From positions 1-64,000 of the forward strand of contig JBMOEW010000012.1 in assembly GCA_049314555.1 (NCBI GenBank): a stretch of DNA of 64,000 nucleotides. The letters are read 5' to 3'. This document shows positions 33,473 through 41,504 of this stretch, piece after piece. Under the pieces are notes generated by a model. The model did no database searches, had not been told where the DNA came from, and was given only the letters and a program-made list of their open reading frames with translations. The first letter of the stretch is position 1; every line of letters starts with the position of its first letter. Origin of the DNA: REEB509 sp049314555. Lineage in GTDB: Bacteria; Pseudomonadota; Alphaproteobacteria; Caulobacterales; Aquidulcibacteraceae. A program made the translations under genes and the position numbers.

Positions 33473-34621
33473 ATGGGAGCTTTGGCACAGGCGCTGAACA
33501 TCGCCGATTTGCGGATCCTTGCGCGCAAGCGTTTGCCACGGATGGTGTTTGACTACATCGATGGCGGGTCTGACGACGAAGTGACGCTGCGGCGGGCGGT
33601 TTCGCGGTACACGGACTATGAGCTGGTTTGGGACGCGCTCAAAGATATCGCAGCGATTGACCTGTCTGGCCGGGTGATGGGCCAGGACATGCGCCTGCCC
33701 TTTTTCATTTCGCCGACGGCGGCGTCGCGGTTGTTTCACCATGCGGGCGAACCTGCGGTGGCGCGGGCCGCGCACCAAGCGGGGGTGGTCTATTCGATTT
33801 CGACCTTGGGCTCGACCAGCATTGAAGATATCGCCACGGCAACACCGGGGCCAAAGCTGTTCCAGATCTACGTTTGGAAAGACCGGGGTCTGGTGCGCGA
33901 GATTTTGCAGCGGGTACGTGCGGCCGGGTTTGTGGGCGTTGTCTTGACGGTGGACGTGCCGGTTGCGGGGAACCGGGAGCGCGATCCCCGCAATGGGTTT
34001 TCGATCCCGCCCAAGGTCAACGCTCAAACAGCGCTTCAGGCTCTGTCCCGGCCCAGCTGGCTTTGGCATGTGCTGAGCGAACCACCGATCCGGCCAGCCA
34101 ACTTCTCGCACCTGGGCGACCCGCCAGGGGGGATCATGGGCTTTATCGACAGCCAGTTTGATCGGAGCGTGACCTGGAAGGACGCCGCCTGGATGCGGGA
34201 GGAATGGGGCGGGCCGTTTGCGGTGAAGGGCATTATCACGCCGGAAGATGCGCGGCGTTGCGTGGATATCGGCGCGAGCACCGTGTGGATCTCCAACCAT
34301 GGCGGCCGGCAGGTCGATACGTCGTTAACCACGATTGACGCCTTGGTGCCGGTCGTTGACGCGCTCAATGGGGCGGCGGAGGTGGTGTTGGACGGCGGGG
34401 TGCGGCGGGGCAGTGATATCGCCAAGGCCCTGGCCCTTGGGGCGAACGCGGTGGCGCTGGGCCGGGCTTACCTTTGGGGCCTGGCTGCGGGGGGCGAAGC
34501 GGGCGTAAACCGCACGTTCGGCATGTTGGAGACGGAGCTGCGCCGGACCATGGCGCTCTTGGGGGCCACCCAGGTGAGCGCGCTGCAGCGCCGGTTTGTA
34601 CGGCCGCCGTTTACCCGCTGA
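33473..34621 (+). CDS. FMN-dependent alpha-hydroxy-acid oxidase/dehydrogenase (LldD-like)
   Basis: A 382-residue TIM-barrel flavoprotein of the lactate dehydrogenase/glycolate oxidase family. The catalytic His276 lies in SNHGGRQVD; FDYIDGGSDDEVT near the N-terminus, the DGGVRRGSD loop and GRAYLWGLA for the FMN phosphate are all present. Substrate is a short or aromatic 2-hydroxy acid, not determined. ATG 33473 follows GGGAGG; a GTG three bases upstream is equally in frame. It stands alone between the TonB terminator and the response regulator gene. Confidence 0.92.
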   Translation: MGALAQALNIADLRILARKRLPRMVFDYIDGGSDDEVTLRRAVSRYTDYELVWDALKDIAAIDLSGRVMGQDMRLPFFISPTAASRLFHHAGEPAVARAAHQAGVVYSISTLGSTSIEDIATATPGPKLFQIYVWKDRGLVREILQRVRAAGFVGVVLTVDVPVAGNRERDPRNGFSIPPKVNAQTALQALSRPSWLWHVLSEPPIRPANFSHLGDPPGGIMGFIDSQFDRSVTWKDAAWMREEWGGPFAVKGIITPEDARRCVDIGASTVWISNHGGRQVDTSLTTIDALVPVVDALNGAAEVVLDGGVRRGSDIAKALALGANAVALGRAYLWGLAAGGEAGVNRTFGMLETELRRTMALLGATQVSALQRRFVRPPFTR

Positions 34622-34686
34622 TGGCAGCAATCAATATTTTGTTCATAGATCTGTCGCATACGTTCGGGGGGATTGGACCTATTTTC

Positions 34687-35112
34687 ATGCCGTTACGCCA
34701 CAAACGCGTTCTCTTGGTGGACGACAACCAACACATGCGCACGCTGGTTGCCACGATTCTGCGCGGGCTGGGCTGCAAGGAGATTGCGGAGGCTGGCGAC
34801 GGGGCCACCGCGCTGGAGATGATGCGCGATCTGCCGGTGGATGTGGTCATCGTTGATTATAAGATGAGCGGCATTGATGGCATTGAGTTCGTGCGGATGT
34901 TGCGAACCGCCAAGGATAGCCCAGGGCGTTATTTGCCGATATTGATGATGACCGGAAGCACAACCCGCCGGGTGGTCTTGGCAGCTAAACAGGCAGGGGT
35001 TTCAGCGTTTGTGGCGAAGCCTGTTTCAACGCGGACGTTGGCAGACCGGCTGGCCTATTCGCTCGCCAATCCGATGCCGGGCGAGACATCAGACGCTTAT
35101 CTGCTGAGTTAG
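34687..35112 (+). CDS. Single-domain response regulator
   Basis: A 141-residue CheY-like receiver. The acidic pair is in LLVDDN, the phosphorylated Asp57 in VIVDYKM, and switch residues in MMTGS and VAKPVS. It ends soon after the receiver, with no DNA-binding domain. It shares a RTAKDSPG segment and overall pattern with the receiver at 27039-27584 (RTSKDSPN), so the two are probably duplicates. No cognate kinase is adjacent. ATG 34687 is chosen over an upstream in-frame ATG at 34621 that would add a hydrophobic lead. Confidence 0.87.
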   Translation: MPLRHKRVLLVDDNQHMRTLVATILRGLGCKEIAEAGDGATALEMMRDLPVDVVIVDYKMSGIDGIEFVRMLRTAKDSPGRYLPILMMTGSTTRRVVLAAKQAGVSAFVAKPVSTRTLADRLAYSLANPMPGETSDAYLLS

Positions 35113-35120
35113 CCCTGCGG

Positions 35121-36068
35121 TTAGCGGGCGGCGAGGCGTGCTTCGACAACGTCCCAGAAACGCGCCGGCACATCGATGCCGTTAAAGCGCTTCAACTCCT
35201 GAACCAGGGTGGGTGAGGTCACGTTGATTTCGGTGAGGTAGCCGGCGATCACGTCCAAGCCGGCAAACAAGATGCCCTCTTCCCGCAGAAGCGGGGCGAC
35301 GCGGGCGGCGATTTCGCGGTCCCGGTCGTCGAGATCGGTGGCCACGGCGCTGCCGCCGACGTGCAGGTTGGCGCGAAACTCCCCCGCAGACGGCATTCGC
35401 CGCACGGCCCCCAAGGGTTCGCCGTCCAACACAAACACCCGCTTGTCGCCCTGGTACACCCCTTCCAAAAATGCCTGGACAATGATGGGTTCCTTGCCGC
35501 TTTCGGTGAGCATTTGGGTGATGTGGCTGGCTATGGCGGGGTCATCGCTTTTGACCTTCCGCACTCCCTCCCCGCCCATCAGAAATGCCGGCTTCAGCAC
35601 GATCTGGTCGAAGTCTTGGGCGAAGGCGAGGATCGCCGGCAGATGGCGACCGACGTAGGTTGGCGGGATCAGATCGTCGAACGGCAGGGTTGAGATTTTT
35701 TCAGGGATGTTGCGCACGCCGCGGGGATTGTTCAGCACCAGCGTTTCTTCCGCTGCGCGCTCCAAGAGATAGGTGTTTGTGACGTAGCTCATGTCAAAGG
35801 GCGGATCCTGGCGGATCAAGACCACATCGAAATGGCCGATATCGATAATGGCTTCTTCTAAGGTGCGATAGTGATCGCCCGGGCGCTGGGCCACTTCGAC
35901 CCGACGGGCAGCCGCCCGCAGGACGCCGCGGTCAAAATACAACTCATCAGGCGTGAACCACCAAATTTCATGCCCGCGCTTTTGCGCCTCCACCATGAAG
36001 GCCAGGGAGGTGTCGCGCTCCACCACCATGTTCTCGATCGGGTCCATTTGCACAGCGATGCGGCGCAT
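35121..36068 (-). CDS. gshB: Glutathione synthetase
   Basis: A 315-residue ATP-grasp ligase that adds glycine to gamma-glutamylcysteine. MDPIENM at the N-terminus and the ATP-grasp segments VLKPAFLMGGEGV and DGEPLGAVRRMP are visible, as is the metal-binding EINVTSPT. Length equals that of the family. It is the last gene of a minus-strand group with the class I amidotransferase 14 bases upstream and the CoA lyase before it. It converges with the response regulator gene (8 bases between stops). Confidence 0.96.
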   Translation of the reverse strand: MRRIAVQMDPIENMVVERDTSLAFMVEAQKRGHEIWWFTPDELYFDRGVLRAAARRVEVAQRPGDHYRTLEEAIIDIGHFDVVLIRQDPPFDMSYVTNTYLLERAAEETLVLNNPRGVRNIPEKISTLPFDDLIPPTYVGRHLPAILAFAQDFDQIVLKPAFLMGGEGVRKVKSDDPAIASHITQMLTESGKEPIIVQAFLEGVYQGDKRVFVLDGEPLGAVRRMPSAGEFRANLHVGGSAVATDLDDRDREIAARVAPLLREEGILFAGLDVIAGYLTEINVTSPTLVQELKRFNGIDVPARFWDVVEARLAAR

Positions 36069-36082
36069 AGGGCGTTATCCTT

Positions 36083-36784
36083 TCAAACGAGGCTGGCCTG
36101 GCGCAGATAGAGCGAGAGGCAGGCAATAGCGGTTTGGTGCAAGCTTTGCCAATGGGTGGTGGCAAGCTGGCGCAGGTCTTTGGGATTGATGCCCGCAGCG
36201 GCGAGTTCAGCAGCATGGCCGATCAGCCAGCGCTCAAAGCCTGGGCCGCCGGCTTCGGGGTGAAACTGGACGGCCAGGATCTTTGGTCCCAGGGCGAAGG
36301 CTTGATTGGGCGTGAGCGCGGTGGAGGCCAAGCGCGTGGCCCCTTCTGGGAGGTCAAAGGTATCGCCGTGCCAGTGCAGCGCGATGGGTGCCTGCTGATA
36401 AGGCTGCAGTGGCGAGGTCTGCCCTCCTTCGGTTAAGCTGATGGGGGCAAAGCCGATCTCCTTCTGGCCGGTGGGATAGACGCGGGCCCCTAGAGCCGCG
36501 GCCATCGCTTGTGCGCCCAGGCAGATGCCAAGGGTTGGCCGATCGGCGCGCAGGCGCTGCTCGATAAAGCGGAGTTCGGGCGCGAGCCAGGGATAGGCCT
36601 CCTGGTCATAAATGGCGATGGGCCCACCCAGCACGATCAACAGGTCTGCCCCGAGGGGATCGGTTGGCAGCGGGGCAAGGCCCGCTTCGTGTAAGGACAG
36701 GTCAAAACCCCTGTCGCGCAGGGGCGCTTCCCACGCGCCAAGGTCTTCAAAGGCCAGATGTCGAATGATCAAGGCGGAGGGCAT
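36083..36784 (-). CDS. Class I glutamine amidotransferase-like protein
   Basis: A 233-residue stand-alone GATase domain. The nucleophile Cys88 lies in LGICLGAQ and the remaining triad is His175 and Glu177 in VQFHPEA. The VLGGPIAIYD and the ALHWHGD segments match the GMP synthase-like group, some members of which hydrolyse gamma-glutamyl bonds. It lies 6 bases after the CoA lyase gene and 14 bases before gshB, so it belongs to their operon; an effect on glutathione or a gamma-glutamyl adduct is a plausible inference. Confidence 0.88.
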   Translation of the reverse strand: MPSALIIRHLAFEDLGAWEAPLRDRGFDLSLHEAGLAPLPTDPLGADLLIVLGGPIAIYDQEAYPWLAPELRFIEQRLRADRPTLGICLGAQAMAAALGARVYPTGQKEIGFAPISLTEGGQTSPLQPYQQAPIALHWHGDTFDLPEGATRLASTALTPNQAFALGPKILAVQFHPEAGGPGFERWLIGHAAELAAAGINPKDLRQLATTHWQSLHQTAIACLSLYLRQASLV

Positions 36785-36790
36785 GGCGGA

Positions 36791-37837
36791 TTACAGGCCG
36801 TAGGCCTTTGCCATGTCGGGGTCTCGGGCAGACACCATGCGGGCGAGGTCCACCATCACTTTGGCCTGTTTGAAGGTGGCATCATCCTGCATCTTGCCGT
36901 CGATCATCGCGACGCCACCGCCTTGCGGCATGCTTTCGATGATTTTTTTGGCGAACAAAACCTCGTCCACGGCCGGGGAAAAGACCCGCTTGGCGATGGC
37001 AATCTGATCCGGGTGGAGGCTCCACGCCCCGAGGCAGCCATGCAGGAAGGCGTTTTTGAACTGTTGTTCGCAGCCTGGCAGGTCCTTGATGTCACCAAAG
37101 GGGCCGTAGAACGGCTTGATGCCGGCGGTCTGGCAGGCGTCCACCATTTTGGCGAAGGTGTAGTGCCAGGGATCTTGTTGATAGCGCTCACGGGGCTGAT
37201 CGTCGTGCGGATCGGCGAGCATCGCGTAATCGGGATGGCCACCGCCGACCCTGGTGGTTTTCATGCCGCGAGAGGCGGCAAGATCGGCCGGGCCCAGGCT
37301 GATGCCCTGCATACGGGGGCTTGCTTGGGCGATCGCTTCGACGTTGGCCACGCCCTGTGCGGTTTCAAGGATCGCATGCAGCATGATCGGGCGGGAGATT
37401 TGGTGCTTGGCTTCGAGCAGGGCCAAGAGCTGATCCATGTAGTGGATGTCCCAGGGGCCCTCGACCTTCGGCACCATGATCACATCCAGGCGATTGCCGA
37501 TGGCTGGGACGATCTCCAAAATGTCGTCCAGGTGCCACGGGCTGTTGAGGGCGTTGATGCGGGTCCAATAGCCGGTATCGCCGAAGGTGTTTTGCTCGCC
37601 GATTTCGATCACGCCGCGGCGGGCGGCGGCCTTTTGATCAAAGGGGATCGCATCTTCCAGATTGCCCAACAGCACATCGACTTGGGTAATCATTTCGGGG
37701 ACTTTTGCGCGCACTTTTTCCAAGTGCGGCGGGATGAAGTGGATCATCCGTTCCAAGCGCGGTGGCAGCTCTCGCAGGGGGACTGGCGCGCCGGCGGCGA
37801 GCGGCTTGAAGAAGTCTTTTGGCGTCTTGGCGGTCAT
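36791..37837 (-). CDS. HpcH/HpaI-type CoA-ester lyase (malyl/citramalyl-CoA lyase-like)
   Basis: A 348-residue TIM-barrel lyase related to citrate lyase beta and L-malyl-CoA lyases. The metal and substrate residues are seen in the NLEDAIPFDQK segment, ILETAQGVANVEAI and LGPADLAASRG, followed by the LHPDQIAIAK near the C-terminus. It should cleave a beta-hydroxyacyl-CoA to acetyl- or propionyl-CoA and an oxo acid. No other glyoxylate or ethylmalonyl-CoA gene is adjacent. It is grouped with a GATase and gshB, an unusual setting for this enzyme. Confidence 0.88.
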   Translation of the reverse strand: MTAKTPKDFFKPLAAGAPVPLRELPPRLERMIHFIPPHLEKVRAKVPEMITQVDVLLGNLEDAIPFDQKAAARRGVIEIGEQNTFGDTGYWTRINALNSPWHLDDILEIVPAIGNRLDVIMVPKVEGPWDIHYMDQLLALLEAKHQISRPIMLHAILETAQGVANVEAIAQASPRMQGISLGPADLAASRGMKTTRVGGGHPDYAMLADPHDDQPRERYQQDPWHYTFAKMVDACQTAGIKPFYGPFGDIKDLPGCEQQFKNAFLHGCLGAWSLHPDQIAIAKRVFSPAVDEVLFAKKIIESMPQGGGVAMIDGKMQDDATFKQAKVMVDLARMVSARDPDMAKAYGL

Positions 37838-37891
37838 GGGTGGGGTCTCGCGCAGTATTGGACTTGATGGTTCCTGAACGTGGGCGGCGCG

Positions 37892-39175
37892 CTAGCGGGC
37901 GGGTGGCGGGAGGCGTGCGTCCAGAAAATCGAGGATTTTTTCCCAATCGCTGGTGTGCACGCCGTGTAATCCTGGGCGCATATAGGTGACCTGCGGCGAT
38001 GCCAAATTCATCTGGCGCAGGTCCTGTTGCACGAAGGCTGGGGCCCCGAACAATTGGTAGGCGGGGCTTGCGCCTTGGGTAGCGAGGACTGCGCCGATTG
38101 GATCGGAGTGTTGATCGCGGCGGGCACCGGCCAAAAGAACCGGACGCGGCGCAATCAGGGCCAGCAGCTGGTGTTGATCGACCGGCAGGTCTGCTTCGCG
38201 GCCAGCGAAGGCGGCGTAGGCGGGGGCGAACCAGTGGGGATAATCGCTGCTGATGGTGGCGATGGTTTCGCCAATGGCGTTGCGCTGCAAGGACCCACCC
38301 GCTGTGCCCGGCTGCAGGGCCACGACGGCTGCGGGCCTGTTATCCATGGCGGCGGCCAAGAGCGCTGCTTTACCGTTTCGGCTATGGCCCCAAAGGGTGA
38401 TGCGCGAGGCGTCTATGCGCGGATCGCGGCTGAAGGCGTCGATGGCGCGCAGGTAAGACCACGCCCAAGCAGCGATGGCACCGGTGCGCTGATCTGGTGG
38501 TGTGTTTGGGGGGGTGAGCGCGGCCAAGGCCGGTTCTGCGGTGGCGGCGTTGTCGGGGGCGACCTCCCCCGCATAAAACATCGCGACCGCATAGCCACGG
38601 CCCAAAATCAAAGGCATCGGCGGGGTCATGATGGCATCGCCGAAGATTGCCTTGATCAGCGGGGCAGACCAGCCGGTGCCGCACTCCTGCGGGGTGCCTG
38701 GGGGGGCTGCAACGCCGGCGAGGTCTGGAAAGACGCCCCGATTGCCGCAAAAGTTCTGGGTGATGATGAGCGGCACCGGGCCGGTGGCATTGGCGGGCAG
38801 CACCAACAGCATGGAAAAGCCCATGGCATCGGCGGCGTTGCCCAAGTGTACCGCAATCTGCTCGATCCGACCGGCCCCATCGACGGCGGCGGCATCTAAC
38901 ACTTCCGGGGGATCAGCAGTCACAGCGCGGTCGATTGGCCAGGCCCCATACACATTCTGGGCGAAGGCTTGGCGCAGCAAAGGCGCGCGCCTTGTGGTCC
39001 AGTCGGCGGGCGAGGTTACGGCGGGGTCTGTGCCGAAGGGGGCCAGAACCACTGGCGTTGCCGCCTCGCCTTCTGCGCGCAGGGGCACATTGGGGAGTTG
39101 CGCGGTCACGCAGCCATACAGGGACAAGATCCCGACGCCAGCCAGCGCCGCCAAGCCAATCACGATACGCCGCAT
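37892..39175 (-). CDS. CE15-like (glucuronoyl esterase-type) alpha/beta hydrolase lipoprotein
   Basis: A 427-residue predicted lipoprotein (LYGC, Cys22). The hydrolase core has the nucleophile Ser265 in WGHSRNGKA, close to the GCSRxGK signature of CE15 glucuronoyl esterases but with His before the Ser. It also has QPGTAGGS, DQHQLLALIAPRP and a C-terminal GLHGVHTSDW with the likely catalytic His. ATG 39175 follows AAAGGAAA. A perfect 18-bp dyad lies 26 bases upstream of the start. It is 54 bases before the CoA lyase gene. Xylan-lignin ester cleavage is the usual CE15 role; here it is inferred only. Confidence 0.82.
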   Translation of the reverse strand: MRRIVIGLAALAGVGILSLYGCVTAQLPNVPLRAEGEAATPVVLAPFGTDPAVTSPADWTTRRAPLLRQAFAQNVYGAWPIDRAVTADPPEVLDAAAVDGAGRIEQIAVHLGNAADAMGFSMLLVLPANATGPVPLIITQNFCGNRGVFPDLAGVAAPPGTPQECGTGWSAPLIKAIFGDAIMTPPMPLILGRGYAVAMFYAGEVAPDNAATAEPALAALTPPNTPPDQRTGAIAAWAWSYLRAIDAFSRDPRIDASRITLWGHSRNGKAALLAAAMDNRPAAVVALQPGTAGGSLQRNAIGETIATISSDYPHWFAPAYAAFAGREADLPVDQHQLLALIAPRPVLLAGARRDQHSDPIGAVLATQGASPAYQLFGAPAFVQQDLRQMNLASPQVTYMRPGLHGVHTSDWEKILDFLDARLPPPAR

Positions 39176-39200
39176 GAGGTTTCCTTTCGTGATCGACCGC

Positions 39201-39218
39201 TGGTGCATGACTGCACCA
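39201..39218. promoter_or_regulatory. Perfect dyad TGGTGCA-N4-TGCACCA
   Basis: TGGTGCATGACTGCACCA is an 18-bp perfect inverted repeat located 26 bases upstream of the CE15-like esterase start on the minus strand. GntR- and LacI-type repressors recognise sites of this form. No regulator gene is adjacent. A second perfect hairpin at 39275-39297 lies nearer accA. Confidence 0.5.
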
Positions 39219-39274
39219 CGCACTGGCGGGGGCCGGCGTCAAGGTCTATCCACCAGCTTGGCGCTTCGACAAGG

Positions 39275-39297
39275 GCTTGCGGCGGCTTGCCGCAAGC
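39275..39297. other. Perfect 9-bp hairpin upstream of accA
   Basis: GCTTGCGGC (39275-39283) pairs with GCCGCAAGC (39289-39297) across GGCTT. It lies 75 bases before the accA start codon and has no T tract. It may be a leader structure or an operator. Confidence 0.4.
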
Positions 39298-39372
39298 TGA
39301 GAATGCGACATTTCGCCAAATGCGGTGTGCGGCGTTGCGCTCAGCACATGGGATCGTCAGGTTAAAGGCGCT

Positions 39373-40341
39373 GTGCGAACTTATCTCGAGTTTGAAAAAT
39401 CCCTGGCCGAAATGGACCAGAAGATCGAAGAACTTTCTGCCCTCGCAGAGAGCAGCGGGGCCATGGCGATCAGCCCGGAGGTTTCCCGCCTCAAAAGCAA
39501 GGCACAGCGCCAACTGCAAGAGGTCTATTCCAAGCTTGATGCGTGGCAAAAGACCCTGGTGGCGCGCCATCCAGAGCGGCCCAAGTTCGGCGACTATGTG
39601 CGGGCACTGGTGACCGACTACGTCGAGTTGGCCGGGGATCGCAAATATGCCGACGATCAAGCCATTTTGGGCGGCCTAGGAAAGTTCATGGGCAGGCCGT
39701 GCGCCATCATCGGCCACGAAAAGGGACGCACCACCAAAGAGCGTGTCACGCACAACTTTGGCATGGCGCGCCCGGAGGGCTATCGCAAGGCCGTGCGGAT
39801 TATGGATCTGGCGGACAGATTTCACCTGCCGGTCGTGACCTTGGTGGACACCGCTGGTGCCTATCCCGGCATTGGGGCTGAGGAACGCGGTCAGGCTGAA
39901 GCCATCGCGCGGTCTACCGAGCGGTGCTTGACGCTTGGCGTGCCGATCGTGACGCTGATCGCTGGCGAAGGCGGCTCTGGGGGCGCGGTGGCGCTCGCGG
40001 CGGCGGACCAAGTGTTGATGTTGGAGCACTCTATCTATTCCGTGATCAGCCCGGAGGGGGCCGCTTCGATCCTCTGGAAAGACTCGGGGCGCGCCCGGGA
40101 AGCCGCCAATGCGATGAAAATCACCGCACAGGATCTGTTGGGTCTTGGGGTGACGGACGAAATCATCCCAGAGCCGCTTGGTGGTGCCCATCGCGCGCCG
40201 GAGCAAGCCATTGCTGCGGCCGGAGCGGCTGTCGCCAAGGCACTAGATATGCTTGGTGCCTTGAGCCCAGCAGAGCTGAAGGCGCGAAAAAAAGCGCGCT
40301 TTTACGCCATCGGGCGGATGGAAGAAGCGCAGGCCGTTTGA
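39373..40341 (+). CDS. accA: Acetyl-CoA carboxylase carboxyltransferase subunit alpha
   Basis: A 322-residue alpha subunit of the carboxyltransferase, which with AccD makes malonyl-CoA for fatty acid synthesis. TYLEFEKSLAEMDQKIEEL is the typical N-terminus, and TLVDTAGAYPGIGAEERGQ, EGGSGGAVALAAADQ and SVISPEGAASILWKD are core signatures. The start is GTG at 39373, with AAAGG five bases upstream; an earlier ATG-initiated reading is rejected because it would add an unlike 16 residues. accD is not adjacent, as is usual in Alphaproteobacteria. Confidence 0.96.
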   Translation: MRTYLEFEKSLAEMDQKIEELSALAESSGAMAISPEVSRLKSKAQRQLQEVYSKLDAWQKTLVARHPERPKFGDYVRALVTDYVELAGDRKYADDQAILGGLGKFMGRPCAIIGHEKGRTTKERVTHNFGMARPEGYRKAVRIMDLADRFHLPVVTLVDTAGAYPGIGAEERGQAEAIARSTERCLTLGVPIVTLIAGEGGSGGAVALAAADQVLMLEHSIYSVISPEGAASILWKDSGRAREAANAMKITAQDLLGLGVTDEIIPEPLGGAHRAPEQAIAAAGAAVAKALDMLGALSPAELKARKKARFYAIGRMEEAQAV

Positions 40342-40451
40342 GCACGTTTGGCGATTTTCGCGCGCATTCATCGCGGATTGGGGTTGCATGAGGTGGGCTG
40401 CGGGCGCCACATGAGCGCGCTCATGAAGGAGCCTGCGGTGAGGACTTCGCC

Positions 40452-41489
40452 ATGCGTATGCGTTCGCTGATTTTGATACTGATTGCGGTGACGGTCGTGA
40501 CGGGCTGCGGGCGCGAATTGGGCCGGTCGGCCCCAAGCGAAGACGCGGCGGCGACCACGGAGCCTGCCCCCTCCGAGCAGCCAAGTGCGACGCAAGAGCC
40601 TGCCCAGCCCGCGCCACATTCAAGCGATGAGACGGGATCGTCTTCCACCGGGTCCAACCCCGGGTTTGCGCCGCCGCCGGCACCACCGCCGATGGATCCA
40701 ACTCAGGGCGACAGCCCCGATCCCAGTCCAACCGATGTTTGGACGGAGCACGGCAGCGGTCGCCCCAACACGCGTTCGCTGCCGAATACGGACGGCCCCT
40801 CTTTCAGCGCCACGCGGCGCGTGATCACGCCGGTGTTGGTGGAGCTATTACCCAGCGAAGCGCGCGCGCCGCGCCAAGGCGGGTCTGCGGTTGCGCTGTT
40901 GGCGGCCCCCGGCACGCGGGCCCCGGACGAGAAAAATCTCGCCCTTTGCCGGGCGCTGTTTTTGGCCTTTGACCGGGCCACGACGGAGGAAGTGGACGTG
41001 GGCTCGCGGCGGACGACGGAGGGCGAGACCCAGTTGTTGCGGCCGCTGTATTGGATCACGCGCCAGGAACTGCCGGTAAGCGCGGCCGCTGATCGCTGCC
41101 CACAGCGCTTAGAGACCTACGATTTTCCCCGCGCGGCAAGCATCAAACGCAAGCTTGGCTTGGTGGGCGAAGGGCCGTTTTTGGTGGTGGAGCGGGCGGA
41201 CCAATCGGAGGGCGAGCGGGTTGCTGCAGTGGTAGACCTGTCACGCGCGCGACCAGCCGATATCCCTGATATCAGCCGTTACTTTCGCGACGGCCTGATG
41301 CAATCGCGGGACGTTTGGGACGCACGGCGGTATCGCCCGGAGCCGGCACGTCAGGGGATGTTTAGCGCGCTTGGGCGCACCATTCAAACCTCTGTCGTGC
41401 CGCGCCTTGTGCGCACGACGGTGCAGGTGGGCTGTGCGTTCACGGATCTGCTCGACCAGTGCCGCACCTCTGTGACGGTGCAACGCTAA
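40452..41489 (+). CDS. Hypothetical lipoprotein with Pro/Ser-rich tether
   Basis: A 345-residue predicted lipoprotein (VTGC lipobox, Cys19). Residues about 25-100 are a low-complexity Pro/Ser/Thr/Glu tether. The C-terminal part, from about 115, looks folded, with two pairs of cysteines (NLALCRAL and DRCPQRLE; GCAFTDLLDQC). No family is recognised. GAGGA lies a few bases before the ATG. It follows accA by 110 bases and converges with the epoxide hydrolase gene. Confidence 0.72.
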   Translation: MRMRSLILILIAVTVVTGCGRELGRSAPSEDAAATTEPAPSEQPSATQEPAQPAPHSSDETGSSSTGSNPGFAPPPAPPPMDPTQGDSPDPSPTDVWTEHGSGRPNTRSLPNTDGPSFSATRRVITPVLVELLPSEARAPRQGGSAVALLAAPGTRAPDEKNLALCRALFLAFDRATTEEVDVGSRRTTEGETQLLRPLYWITRQELPVSAAADRCPQRLETYDFPRAASIKRKLGLVGEGPFLVVERADQSEGERVAAVVDLSRARPADIPDISRYFRDGLMQSRDVWDARRYRPEPARQGMFSALGRTIQTSVVPRLVRTTVQVGCAFTDLLDQCRTSVTVQR

Positions 41490-41504
41490 ACGGTGGCGCT
41501 TTTC

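Noticed and set aside
36758..37867. Long plus-strand frame opposite the CoA lyase
   Set aside because: Antisense shadow of an intact CoA lyase; composition typical of reverse-strand frames.
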